Shown here: piece by piece, positions 36,717-46,950 of the stretch
Layout: each line of letters opens with the position of its first letter
Position numbering within the stretch: position 1 is the first letter of the stretch
Notes under the pieces: generated by a model
The model's database searches: none
Told to the model about the DNA's origin: nothing
Seen by the model: the letters and a program-made list of their open reading frames with translations, nothing else
Position numbers and translations under genes: made by a program
Source of the DNA: Hyphomonadaceae bacterium
Lineage (GTDB): Bacteria; Pseudomonadota; Alphaproteobacteria; Rhizobiales; Hyphomicrobiaceae
DNA length: 64,000 bases
Direction: 5' to 3'
NCBI GenBank assembly: GCA_019747815.1
Contig: JAIEQJ010000035.1
Coordinates: forward strand, 62,001 to 126,000

Positions 36717-36802
36717 ACTTCGCAGCCTGTGCCGACGAGGGATTGGTGAGCCTATATCGGCAATCCTAGCGGGTGACAAGCGAGGTTGGGCCGCATGCCC
36801 GC

Positions 36803-37189
36803 TCAAACGGCCAGCAACCGGTCGATTTCCCTCACTAAGTCCTTCAGATGAAAAGGCTTGGAAAGAACGCGGGCATCCTTCACGGCCTTGGAATCGGTGT
36901 TCAAGGTCACGGCCGCAAACCCCGTGATGAACATGATCTTCAGGTCCGGGTCGAGCTCGCTTGCGCGTCGGGCCAGCTCGATTCCGTCCATCTGCGGCAT
37001 CACGATATCGGTCAGAAGCAGGGTGAACGATTCTTCCTTGAGACGCTCGTGCGCCTCCTTGCCGTTGGCAAAGCTGATGACCTCATAACCGGCCTTGATG
37101 AGCGCCCGTTCGATGAACAGGCGCATGGATTCATCGTCTTCCGCCAGCAGGATACGTCGTGCTGGCAGGTGTGATGGTTTAGCAGTCAT
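36803..37189 (-). CDS. cpdR: Single-domain response regulator CpdR
   Basis: The 128-residue protein is a receiver domain only. It has the acidic AEDDE near residue 18, the phospho-acceptor Asp in LLLTDIVMPQMDG (about residue 61), and Lys in LSKPFHL. FITGFAAVTLN is diagnostic of CpdR in alphaproteobacteria. Unphosphorylated CpdR directs ClpXP to cell-cycle substrates such as CtrA and is controlled by the CckA-ChpT phosphorelay. Having no output domain fits this adaptor role. Confidence 0.9.
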   Translation of the reverse strand: MTAKPSHLPARRILLAEDDESMRLFIERALIKAGYEVISFANGKEAHERLKEESFTLLLTDIVMPQMDGIELARRASELDPDLKIMFITGFAAVTLNTDSKAVKDARVLSKPFHLKDLVREIDRLLAV

Positions 37190-37367
37190 GACGGTCGCGG
37201 GCCCGGTTTGATAGCGGCATTCGATGGCGCCGCCACACTAACGGAAGCGGCGATGCCAGGAAAATCTGGCGCCAATTTGGTAAAGAGGCAATGAAGCTGG
37301 GGATGGACCGCTGCGCTGTGTGGGTTCACCAGCCACAAGATGCAGCCGTAAGGCGCATAGACACTTA

Positions 37368-37390
37368 CCCTACTGCTTGGCAGAGTAGGG
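37368..37390. promoter_or_regulatory. Short inverted repeat upstream of the N-formylglutamate amidohydrolase gene
   Basis: CCCTACT (37368-37374) faces AGTAGGG (37384-37390) across 9 bases, in the roughly 270-base divergent region between cpdR and the amidohydrolase gene. It could be an operator or a leader hairpin. Confidence 0.35.
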
Positions 37391-37463
37391 GGTGTTGCAG
37401 TACTCCTTGCTGCAGCGCACATACGGGGTCGGCCACGCCATCACGGAAAGCCAAGTCATTCAC

Positions 37464-38363
37464 ATGCCCGACAGCGAAGGCGCCTCGATTCTGGCCGAGC
37501 TTACGCCGCCCTATACCCTGCACAAGCCGGTTGAGCAGCTCGCGCCCGTGGTGTTTTGCTCGCCGCACTCCGGACGTATCTATCCGAAGGCCTTCCTGCA
37601 GGCGTCCAGGCTTGATCCCCACACGCTGCGCAAGTCGGAGGATTGTTACGTCGACGAGCTGTTCGAGCCCGTGGTGCCCCTTGGTGCGCCCCTTATTGCC
37701 GCTCGTTTTCCGCGCGCCTATCTCGACGTCAATCGCGAGCCCTACGAGCTTGATCCCGAATTGTTCCACGGACGGCTGCCGGCCTTTGCCAATACGCAAT
37801 CCGCCAGAGTGGTTGGGGGCCTTGGCACCATCGCCCGCATTGTGGCCGATACCGAGGAGATTTATCGCGAGCGCCTGCCCATAGGGGCCGCTTTTCAACG
37901 GATCGAGAAACTGTACCGGCCATTCCACGGGGCGCTGGCCGAGGCCCTGGAGGCGACGCGCAAGCGCTTCGGCCTGGCCGTACTCATCGACTGCCACTCC
38001 ATGCCGTCGGCCTCCATGGGGCAGCCGCAGGGCGGCAGGCCGCATTTTGTCCTGGGCGACCGGTTCGGGGCCTCGTGCGACGCCAAGCTGACCCGGTTTA
38101 TCCGCGATGTGCTGCAGCGTTCGGGGTTCGACGTCCAGGTCAATCGACCCTACGCGGGCGGCTTCATCACGGAGCACTATGGCAGTCCCGGCCGTGGCGT
38201 TCACGCCCTGCAGCTCGAGATCAACCGTGCGCTCTATCTCGACGAGGCAACGCTCTCAAAGAGCAAGGACTTCCCCAAGTTGATGCGCACCCTGGCCGAA
38301 ATGGCAGCGCGTGTCTTCGATGCCTTGCCCGTGCTGCTAGAACGGCGGGCAGCGGCCGAGTAG
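37464..38363 (+). CDS. N-formylglutamate amidohydrolase family protein
   Basis: The 299-residue protein has SPHSGRIYPKAF near the N-terminus, DVNREPYELDPELF, LIDCHSMPS and LQLEINRALYLDE, the conserved set of N-formylglutamate amidohydrolases. That enzyme hydrolyses N-formyl-L-glutamate at the end of one histidine-degradation route. No other hut genes are nearby. In related genomes a gene of this family often neighbours a suhB-like gene, as here. I chose the ATG at 37464 although upstream in-frame starts extend to 37392. Confidence 0.82.
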   Translation: MPDSEGASILAELTPPYTLHKPVEQLAPVVFCSPHSGRIYPKAFLQASRLDPHTLRKSEDCYVDELFEPVVPLGAPLIAARFPRAYLDVNREPYELDPELFHGRLPAFANTQSARVVGGLGTIARIVADTEEIYRERLPIGAAFQRIEKLYRPFHGALAEALEATRKRFGLAVLIDCHSMPSASMGQPQGGRPHFVLGDRFGASCDAKLTRFIRDVLQRSGFDVQVNRPYAGGFITEHYGSPGRGVHALQLEINRALYLDEATLSKSKDFPKLMRTLAEMAARVFDALPVLLERRAAAE

Positions 38364-38391
38364 AGATTATATTGCATCGCAATATAATCTC
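38363..38391. terminator. Perfect 13-bp A+T-rich palindrome at the amidohydrolase stop
   Basis: GAGATTATATTGC, loop ATC, GCAATATAATCTC. It begins at the last base of the TAG stop codon. The stem is perfect but A+T-rich and has no following T-run, so it could equally be an RNA-stability element or a protein-binding site. Confidence 0.5.
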
Positions 38392-38532
38392 GCCTGTGCC
38401 TTATGGCGCATTCCGCACTGTTGCAGCCGCAGGACAGCTCTTGGTTTTTGCCAGCTCCCTGCAACTGGATTGTCACAGCGTCCTAGGCGAAGGAGCTTGA
38501 GAAATTGTTTGGAAATCACTGTTTCTCAGTAT

Positions 38533-38631
38533 GAAAAGAAAAGGGGCCGCTCGGTGAACCGAACGGCCCAAGTCTAGGGAGGAAACGCCCAAGGAGGGCA
38601 ACGAAGCCAGCGATGCGATCGCCAGCCTCGT
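38533..38631 (-). ncRNA. Small RNA of the suhB/MmgR (alpha-r8) type, copy 1
   Basis: Read on the minus strand, a roughly 98-base transcript would start near 38631. It carries two CCUCC anti-Shine-Dalgarno motifs (38598-38593 and 38582-38577) and ends in a G+C-rich hairpin (GGGCCG...CGGCCC, 38569-38544), followed by TTTTCTTTT. That is a proper intrinsic terminator. A sigma-70-like promoter precedes it. CCUCC-rich, multi-copy RNAs next to suhB genes define the suhB/MmgR family in Rhizobiales; MmgR limits polyhydroxybutyrate storage in Sinorhizobium. Family assignment is from motifs and context. Confidence 0.75.
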
Positions 38632-38637
38632 GTGAGT

Positions 38638-38666
38638 TATTTAACTGTGCGGCGCACAATATGCAA
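38638..38666 (-). promoter_or_regulatory. Promoter of small RNA copy 1
   Basis: On the minus strand TTGCAT (-35, 38666-38661) is followed after 17 bases by TAAATA (-10, 38643-38638). Transcription should begin about 7 bases on, near 38631, which fits the start of the RNA inferred from its terminator. Confidence 0.6.
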
Positions 38667-38772
38667 GGGTTTCTTTTTGCATTGCAGAAGCTTCATAGCC
38701 GCATAGGTCAAGGATGCTGACCTAGTTTGTTTGGGTGTTTGGTGGATTGAAAGCGCGGCCCATCAGCTACGC

Positions 38773-38865
38773 AAAGAAGGGGCCGCCCGAGAACGAACGG
38801 CCCAAGTCTAGGGAGGAAACGCCCAAGGTGGGCAGCGACACCGCAAGACACGCTCGCCATGTCAC
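38773..38865 (-). ncRNA. Small RNA of the suhB/MmgR type, copy 2
   Basis: It shares a 35-base identical run with copy 1 (38794-38828 versus 38560-38594) covering the terminator arm, the CCUCCC motif and the adjoining stem. The terminator is GGGCCGTTCG, a 4-base loop, CGGGCGGCCC, then CTTCTTT. The second CCUCC motif of copy 1 has become CCACC, so this copy has one anti-Shine-Dalgarno motif. The 5' end is estimated by analogy and no clear promoter is seen. A 7-bp palindrome (GCAATGG/CCATTGC, 38899-38920) lies upstream. Confidence 0.65.
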
Positions 38866-39070
38866 TGAGCCTACAGATGGGCTTATTCGGTGTGCTTCGC
38901 AATGGTCGAGCAACCATTGCGGGTAGCTTTCAACCGCCGTGTGGCGCCTCAGCCACGGACAAGCTCTGTACGCGAGAGTTGAACAAAGCAAACAACTAGA
39001 TCGGTATTGCGGGTTGTACTTTTCTCAGAACGTCGGAACCCATCCAACCAGATAGACTTGGGACGTTGCT

Positions 39071-39877
39071 GTGACGCGCACACCTAAGCTGCCAGCCGTT
39101 GACTACATCAACTTCGCCCATATTTTGGCCGACCTTTCCGGTGCGGCGATACTTCCATATTTTCGGCGCGCGCTCACCGTGAAGAACAAGGCGCAGGGTG
39201 CAGGGTTCGACCCGGTAACTGCCGCGGACAAGACCGCGGAGAGGGTCATTCGTGCGGCGATCGCGAAAAGTTTTCCGGATCATGGGATCGTCGGCGAGGA
39301 ATTGGCTGCCACCAAGCGTGCCGGCCGCCACCAGTGGATCGTGGATCCGATTGATGGAACCAGGGCCTTTATCATGGGCAGCCCCCTCTGGGGGACGCTG
39401 ATTGGCCTGGTCGACGACGGCAAGCCCGTGCTCGGCCTCATGGATCAGCCTTTCACGCGCGAGCGGTTCTGGGCGTATCGCGGCACCGCGCATATGCGCG
39501 CGGGGGAGGGCAAGGCGCGCCGTTTGAAGACACGTAGCTGCCGCGGCTTGGCCGAGGCCGTGCTCACCAGCACGCACCCCGACTTGTTCGCCCGATCTGA
39601 TGAACAGGCAGCATTCGGCCGTCTCAAGACCCGGGCGCGCCTGACACGCTACGGCGGCGACTGCTACGGGTATTGCCTGTTGGCGGCCGGGTTTGTCGAC
39701 ATCGTCGTCGAGGCTGGGCTGAAGCCGCACGATGTGGCGGCGCTGATTCCGATCATCGAGGGTGCCGGCGGCCGCATCACGACCTGGGACAACAAGCCGG
39801 CGCTGCAAGGCGGCCGGATCCTCGCAACCGGTGATGCACGGGTGCACAAGGAAGCGCTGGAGCTGATCCGAGGCTAG
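39071..39877 (+). CDS. Inositol monophosphatase family phosphatase (HisN/SuhB-like)
   Basis: The 268-residue protein has the family metal-site motifs: VGEELAA with Glu (about residue 77), WIVDPIDGTRAFI (97-109), and a C-terminal KPHDVAALIPIIEGAGG with the last Asp. Rhizobial members of this subgroup act as histidinol phosphatases (HisN); inositol phosphatase activity is an alternative. It starts with GTG at 39071 with a poor ribosome site. It follows the two small-RNA genes, which run antiparallel. Its stop shares CTAG with the convergent hydrolase gene. Confidence 0.85.
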   Translation: MTRTPKLPAVDYINFAHILADLSGAAILPYFRRALTVKNKAQGAGFDPVTAADKTAERVIRAAIAKSFPDHGIVGEELAATKRAGRHQWIVDPIDGTRAFIMGSPLWGTLIGLVDDGKPVLGLMDQPFTRERFWAYRGTAHMRAGEGKARRLKTRSCRGLAEAVLTSTHPDLFARSDEQAAFGRLKTRARLTRYGGDCYGYCLLAAGFVDIVVEAGLKPHDVAALIPIIEGAGGRITTWDNKPALQGGRILATGDARVHKEALELIRG

Positions 39878-40830
39878 CCGACGGCTGCATCGACGCCCGT
39901 GTAGGCGTCAAACGCCGCCCAGAAGTCCTTTCGCACCTCGGCCGTCTCCTGGAGGATCTCATGCCGAGCCTGGGGCAGGAGCACGTGCGTGCCAACCTTC
40001 AGCCGCAGTCCGAACTCCTCGATTGCAGTCGTCGAGACGATGCTGTCCATGCCCGCTGCGAACAGCAGCATGGGCACCTGAACCCTCAAGGGATAGTCAG
40101 GTGCAGCAAGCCTGGCGATCGACCGCAACGCCGCCCTCAGCCAGCCGATGGTGGGGGAGCCGAGCCCGAGCCGAGGTGCCGCCTCGAGGATCGCGCGGTT
40201 GCGCAGATGGCGTTCCCGATCGGTGGTGAGCGGATTGTCCTCAAAGGCACCCAACTCGATCGGTTCGTCGTTTCCGCCGGCCGCATAAAATGAGCCAAAT
40301 CCCAGCGCGCCGAGCAGCTCCGCATAGGCGCGCGACAATGGAGCCGCCTTGCCCAGTCTTGCCTCGGCGATTTCGATCATCGGCGCCGAAAGCACCATGC
40401 GCGAGAACCACGAGCTCGGCAGGATGGCATTGCGCAGAAGGATGTGGCCACCCATGGAATGCGCCATGGCGATGTACGGCGGTTGACAGTCCGGCAGCAC
40501 AATCTCCTTCATGAAGGCGGCGAGATCGCGATCGTAGTCGCTGAACGCCTGCACGTGCCCCTTCCAGGGATTGGCGAGCAGCCGATCCGAGCTGCCTTGG
40601 CCGCGCCAATCCATGGTCGCAACTGCAAATCCACGGCGGCGCAGGTCGGCGATCACCTCGAAGTACTTTTCGATGAATTCTCCCCGGCCTTGGAACAGGC
40701 AGATGGTGCCGCGGGAAGGGCCGCGCGTCGCGTCCCAGCGCGCAAAGCGCAGGTTCAGCTTGCCGCTTGCGAATGCGCCGACAACGGCTCCGCTGGGAAC
40801 CGGGTTCTTGGCCAACGCGACCAGTTCCAT
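39874..40830 (-). CDS. Alpha/beta hydrolase, lysophospholipase (PldB) type
   Basis: The 318-residue cytoplasmic protein begins with a short lead, then RGTICLFQGRGEFIEKYFEV, DWRGQGSS and the nucleophile elbow AHSMGGH. The Asp and His of the triad are probably in AAGMDSIVS and QARHEIL. This motif order (Q-G-x-x-E near the N-terminus) is that of lysophospholipase L2/monoacylglycerol lipase-like enzymes. The ATG at 40830 has GGAGG six bases upstream. The gene overlaps the HisN-like gene tail to tail by 4 bases. Confidence 0.8.
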   Translation of the reverse strand: MELVALAKNPVPSGAVVGAFASGKLNLRFARWDATRGPSRGTICLFQGRGEFIEKYFEVIADLRRRGFAVATMDWRGQGSSDRLLANPWKGHVQAFSDYDRDLAAFMKEIVLPDCQPPYIAMAHSMGGHILLRNAILPSSWFSRMVLSAPMIEIAEARLGKAAPLSRAYAELLGALGFGSFYAAGGNDEPIELGAFEDNPLTTDRERHLRNRAILEAAPRLGLGSPTIGWLRAALRSIARLAAPDYPLRVQVPMLLFAAGMDSIVSTTAIEEFGLRLKVGTHVLLPQARHEILQETAEVRKDFWAAFDAYTGVDAAVG

Positions 40831-40989
40831 GTCCACCTCCGCCGTTCGCGTGCGATCTTGATGCTGTAGCCGGCGCTATATAGCAAGCACCGGGCAGCAA
40901 GGCAGCCACGCTGTCCATCTCGAACCGGAAAGATGCAAAACCCCGGCGTGTCGGCCGGGGTCGTGTTGGTGCTGCATGGTGGCGACGTG

Positions 40990-41490
40990 TCAGTGTCCGC
41001 GATACCACCAGTGTCGGTCGCGGTGAATATAAGCGTCGTCGTTCCAACGATCGTTATAGCGTGGACGATCATCATAGTAGTCGGGTGGCGGGCGGTTGAA
41101 GGCATATGGCCCGAAGGGACGGGGCTCGAGCGGACGCGCCTCGATGATCTCGCCCGTGCAGCGGTGCAACGTCAGCTCGAACAGCCGACCGCTCGGGCGC
41201 CGAGCCCTCAGTGTTACGACATCGCCCTGCGGTTGGCCGCCGTGAAAATCCCGCCAGCCCCTATCCGTCAGCCATTCCTGCACCTGCTCGCTGCGGGCGC
41301 AGGTTCGCCCATAGGGTGGGCCGGAGTATCTTCTGGCCGCTGGAGGCGGCGGTCCATAGTCGTCGTCACGATCGTTGAAAGCAGGCGGAGCGTTGTAGCT
41401 TCCGCTCTCGTCGTCGCCCATATCAGCGGCGTGGGCCGCGGGCACAAACGCGGCGGCGAGCAGGCCGACCGCCAACACCCAGCTCTTCAT
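40990..41490 (-). CDS. Small secreted protein of unknown function
   Basis: The 166-residue product has a clear signal peptide, MKSWVLAVGLLAAAFVPAAHA, cleaved before ADMGDDE. The mature part has a Pro/Asp/Tyr-rich linker and a compact central region with RTCARSEQVQEWLTDRGWRDF. A second Cys follows in LHRCTGEI, so a disulfide is possible. The tail is Tyr/Asp/Arg-rich (DYYDDRPRYNDRW). AAGGAGAG precedes the ATG. Similar exported proteins occur widely in Hyphomicrobiales; function unknown. Confidence 0.7.
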   Translation of the reverse strand: MKSWVLAVGLLAAAFVPAAHAADMGDDESGSYNAPPAFNDRDDDYGPPPPAARRYSGPPYGRTCARSEQVQEWLTDRGWRDFHGGQPQGDVVTLRARRPSGRLFELTLHRCTGEIIEARPLEPRPFGPYAFNRPPPDYYDDRPRYNDRWNDDAYIHRDRHWWYRGH

Positions 41491-41663
41491 CCGTGCTCTC
41501 CTTGTTGCAGCTCTCGCCCTGCGAACCGCAGTATCAGGGTGACGGCGGCCACATGAACCCGGGATGAAGGCGAAGTGTTGGCCAGCCATGGGCCGCCAGT
41601 GTTAAGCGTTCTGCGGTATGAACAATTTGCACCGGGTGAGCACGCCTGGGCGGTGGAAGGCCC

Positions 41664-41692
41664 CTTGAATGTGTGCCGGGGCCTCCCAAATA
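41664..41692 (+). promoter_or_regulatory. Heat-shock (RpoH) promoter of hsp20
   Basis: CTTGAA (41664-41669), 15 bases, then CCCAAATA (41685-41692) fits the sigma-32 pattern CTTGAA-N13-15-CCCCATnT apart from two positions. Transcription would start near 41698, exactly where the leader hairpins begin. Confidence 0.6.
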
Positions 41693-41697
41693 ATGGA

Positions 41698-41810
41698 TGC
41701 GCATGCCGCAATCACGGGTGCGCATGAGAGCTGCCTGGCCCTAAGGGCAGGTGAGTTTCTTGCCTTCGGGCAGGCAGATGACACACGTCGCTTCTAAAGG
41801 AGGACCTGTG
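41698..41810 (+). promoter_or_regulatory. ROSE-like RNA thermometer in the hsp20 leader
   Basis: The 113-base leader folds into successive hairpins. One is ATGCGCA facing TGCGCAT (about 41697-41728). A second is CTGCC facing GGCAG. A third is a stable CUUCGG-loop stem (41759-41774). Next to the start codon is UCGCU (41788-41792), able to pair with the Shine-Dalgarno AGGAGG (41798-41803). The U-Y-G-C-U element facing the ribosome site and the multi-stem layout are hallmarks of ROSE elements that open on heating. Confidence 0.65.
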
Positions 41811-42260
41811 ATGCGACACATCGATTTTACTCCCCTCTATCGCTCCACTGTCGGTTTCGACCGCCTGTTCAATCTGCTGGACTCCGTGTCCGGCCTGGAT
41901 CAGGGGCCGACGGCCTACCCGCCCTACAACATCGAGCGACTCGGCGACAACGAGTACCAGATCACTATGGCGGTCGCCGGTTTCGGCCAGGATGAAGTAC
42001 GGGTCGACGTCAAGGAGCAGACGCTGACGGTTGCCGGCGAGAAGAAGGCCGAGGAGAAGGAGCGCGCGTTCCTCCATCGCGGCATCGCCGCCCGGTCGTT
42101 CGAGCGTCGCTTCCAGCTCGCGGACCATGTGGAGGTGAAAGGCGCCAACCTCAAGGATGGCTTGCTGCACATTGATCTCGTACGCAATGTGCCCGAGCGC
42201 CTGAAGCCGCGCACGATTGCCATCGGCAACGGAGCAAAGCAGGTTGCAGCGGCTGCCTAA
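41811..42260 (+). CDS. Small heat shock protein, Hsp20/IbpA type
   Basis: This 149-residue holdase prevents aggregation of unfolded proteins. The N-terminus MRHIDFTPLYRSTVGFDRLFNLLD is typical of rhizobial class A small Hsps. The alpha-crystallin domain has PPYNIERLGDNEYQITMAVAGF, DVKEQTLTVAGEK, ending with the conserved GLLHIDLVRNVPE. The C-terminal PRTIAI supplies the I-x-I-like motif. A strong AAGGAGG lies before the ATG, probably masked at low temperature by the leader. Confidence 0.93.
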   Translation: MRHIDFTPLYRSTVGFDRLFNLLDSVSGLDQGPTAYPPYNIERLGDNEYQITMAVAGFGQDEVRVDVKEQTLTVAGEKKAEEKERAFLHRGIAARSFERRFQLADHVEVKGANLKDGLLHIDLVRNVPERLKPRTIAIGNGAKQVAAAA

Positions 42261-42276
42261 TGGCCGCTTGTTCACC

Positions 42277-42330
42277 TGAGCGCATGAACGATGCGGGCGC
42301 TGCTTGCTGCGGCGCCCGCTGTCGTTGCGC

Positions 42331-42333
<3 letters not shown>
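42277..42333. terminator. Long bidirectional hairpin between hsp20 and ligA
   Basis: Three nested arm pairs fold 57 bases: TGAGCGCA/TGCGCTCA, AACGA/TCGTT and GCGGGCGC/GCGCCCGC. The right end includes the ligA stop codon. It serves converging genes, so it probably stops transcripts in both directions, though no T-run is present. Confidence 0.6.
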
Positions 42334-44511
<2,178 letters not shown>

Positions 44512-44519
44512 CTAGGTGG

Positions 44520-45527
44520 CTACTGCTGGCTTTGCGCAAAGCCCAGTGGAGGCCTGGTGCCGGGCGTGTTCGCCGTCGGCACGTCCCGCCGGGTTGGCGC
44601 CGGCATGTCCTCAGGCGAGGGCTGGCCAGGTGCAGGGGCTTGCGGCTGCACGGCCGGCTCCTGCTTCTGCTTGCTCGCCGGGGTAAGCGACTTCAGCGTC
44701 TTGGTGAACCAGGAATCGCCGCCCATCTGGGGGTTCACCCCGCCCGACTTCAACAGCGCATAGGCGCGCTTGTACCATTCCGAGTTCGGAAAGTTATGTC
44801 CCAGCACCGCCGCCGATGACTGGGCCTCCGGAACGATGCCGAGCGTCATGTTGGCCTCGGAAATGCGGTACAGAGCCTCTTCGACATGCACCGTCGTCTG
44901 GTAATCGGTCACCACCGTCTTGAAGCGGTTGATGGCGCCAACGTAGTTCTGACGGTTGAGATAGTAGCGTCCGACATTCATCTCCGAGGCTGCCAGGATG
45001 TCCTCGGCGATGCGGATCCGGTTGACTGCCTGCTTCGAGTACGGGCTGTCCGGATAGCGTTGCACCAGCAGCTTGAGCTCCACCAGAGCCTTGCGGGTTG
45101 CGGTCTGATCACGCTGAGGATCTTTGATCTCATCGAAGTTCGATGAGGCAAGGATATAGTGCGCCAGCGATGCATCCTTGGTGCCCGGATGCATCGTCGT
45201 GTAGCGTCTGGCGGCGGCCTGCGCCTCGGGGTACTTGCCAGCCTTGTAGTAGGCATAGGCCGCCATCACCATGGCGCGGCGGGCCTCCGGCGCGTAAGGG
45301 TGGTCGCGATCGAGGTCTTCGAATTTCTTGGCCGCCTGGGTGAAGGAGCCGCTGTTGAGATACTTCTCGGCGGCGGCGTACATCTTGTCCGGCGGATCGG
45401 GGTTGAGCGCTCGCTTTGCGGCGTCGCTCGTGGAGGAGCACCCCGCTGCGGCAAGACCAGCAGCTATGACGAGTCCCTGCGCAAACGCCCGCATGCTCGT
45501 CGCGTGCCTGCTCACCCAACCTGCCAT
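44520..45527 (-). CDS. bamD: Outer membrane assembly lipoprotein BamD (ComL)
   Basis: This 335-residue lipoprotein of the BAM complex helps insert beta-barrel proteins. The signal peptide has the hydrophobic AFAQGLVIAAGLAAAG and lipobox AAGC. TPR-like repeats follow (YAAAEKYLNSGSFTQAAKKFEDLDRDHPYAPEA, AAYAYYKAGKYPEA, YPDSPYSKQA). The Pro/Gln-rich tail beyond residue 285 is longer than in E. coli. The start could be the internal Met at 45494, which gives a more standard signal peptide. Confidence 0.93.
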   Translation of the reverse strand: MAGWVSRHATSMRAFAQGLVIAAGLAAAGCSSTSDAAKRALNPDPPDKMYAAAEKYLNSGSFTQAAKKFEDLDRDHPYAPEARRAMVMAAYAYYKAGKYPEAQAAARRYTTMHPGTKDASLAHYILASSNFDEIKDPQRDQTATRKALVELKLLVQRYPDSPYSKQAVNRIRIAEDILAASEMNVGRYYLNRQNYVGAINRFKTVVTDYQTTVHVEEALYRISEANMTLGIVPEAQSSAAVLGHNFPNSEWYKRAYALLKSGGVNPQMGGDSWFTKTLKSLTPASKQKQEPAVQPQAPAPGQPSPEDMPAPTRRDVPTANTPGTRPPLGFAQSQQ

Positions 45528-45756
45528 ACGCCCGTATCCCTGCCTCGTGCCGGTTCTCGTGCCGGTCGTATCTCGCTTCTGTGCCGGGACGCCTTCATTC
45601 GCCCCCGTCGGCTATACAAGCCCTACCACACGAGTCGGTATGCCACCAATCACCGCTCAGTCTCAGCCGCACGCACGGTCGACCCACTTTGCCGCGAAAT
45701 TATGGTGGAGCAGGGCCTGTGCAGGCAAATCTAGTCGGGCAGACCGACGCGGGCCC

Positions 45757-46710
45757 TTAGGTCCGGTCGGCCGCATAGTTGACGGCCGCTACGCCCGCAG
45801 ACACATCCACCGCGCCAGCCTCGCGCACCCAAGGCGCACGCACCATGGTCCATGCATCTACATCGGCGAACAGCTTCTGCAGCACGTAGGCATTCAGCCG
45901 GTGACCGCCCTTGACGGAGCGGTAGGAGCCAAGGATCGGTGCGCCCGCAAGTGCCAGGTCACCCACGGCGTCGAGCATCTTGTGCCGCACGAACTCCTGC
46001 GGATAGCGCAGACCTTCCGGATTCATCACCCGGTCCTCGGCCAGCGCGACAGTGTTGTCGAGCGAGGCGCCGAGGGCAAGCCCGGCCTTCCAGAGGTTCT
46101 CCACATCACGCATGAAGCCGAACGTGCGAGCGCGGGAAATCTCGTTGCGGAAGGCGCCGGAATTCATCTCCAGCGCGTAGCGCTGCCGGCCGATGAGCGG
46201 CGTCGGGAAATCGATCTCGACATCCAGATGGAAGCTGGAATGCGGCTTTAGCTCGCCCCAGCAGCCGCCTTCGTCCACACGGACCGGCTTCAGAACCTTG
46301 ATGAATTTGCGCGGCTGGTGCAACTCGCGGATGCCGACGCCGTCGATGGCAGCGACGAAGGCGGCGGAGCTGCCGTCCATGATCGGAACTTCACGTGCGT
46401 CGACCTCAATGTAGCAGTTGTCGATGCTCAAGCCCCGCAGCGCCGCCAGCAGGTGCTCAACCGTGCCGATCGTCACGCCAGATTCGTCGCCCAAAACGGT
46501 GCAGAGCGTGAGATTCTTCACGAAATCGATGTGGGCGGGGATCTCGGCGACGATGCGGCCGCGCTTGCTCACCAGGAAGCGGTAGCCGACATCGGCCTCC
46601 GCCGGGTGGAGAACCATCGACACACTCGCGCCGCTATGGACGCCTGTCCCGGATAGTTCGATTTCGCGGCCAATCGTCGTCTGTCGCGAGCCAATGAATC
46701 GCTTCGACAT
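45757..46710 (-). CDS. lpxC: UDP-3-O-acyl-N-acetylglucosamine deacetylase
   Basis: This 317-residue zinc enzyme performs the committed step of lipid A synthesis. It has TVEHLLAAL with the first zinc His, the ISRARTFGF loop, and HKMLDAVGDL with the second His and Asp. The normal length and place after ftsZ are canonical. About 240 bases separate it from ftsZ, enough for its own promoter. Confidence 0.96.
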   Translation of the reverse strand: MSKRFIGSRQTTIGREIELSGTGVHSGASVSMVLHPAEADVGYRFLVSKRGRIVAEIPAHIDFVKNLTLCTVLGDESGVTIGTVEHLLAALRGLSIDNCYIEVDAREVPIMDGSSAAFVAAIDGVGIRELHQPRKFIKVLKPVRVDEGGCWGELKPHSSFHLDVEIDFPTPLIGRQRYALEMNSGAFRNEISRARTFGFMRDVENLWKAGLALGASLDNTVALAEDRVMNPEGLRYPQEFVRHKMLDAVGDLALAGAPILGSYRSVKGGHRLNAYVLQKLFADVDAWTMVRAPWVREAGAVDVSAGVAAVNYAADRT

Positions 46711-46950
46711 CGTGCGACGTCCCTCGATCCCCTATCGGCTGGGACGCCGGCCCGTCACCGACACCCCCTGCCCCCGTACACCGTCTGGAAGTCAACCGTT
46801 CTTATTGATTCGCCTAAGCTAGCGGCTTCTGCCCGGTTCGGTCCCAACGACTGTGTGAATCAAACGATACTGTGCCGTCCCGAATGGGGACAAATCACGG
46901 TTTCTTACACTGTGTTACCGTTTCGCCGCAGTTGCGCCACCGTCTCGCCA

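Noticed and set aside
38533-38865. Reading the paired repeats as plus-strand leader elements of the HisN-like gene
   Set aside because: On the plus strand the G+C-rich hairpins are not followed by T-runs, whereas on the minus strand both end in T-rich tracts. The distance to the gene is also large.
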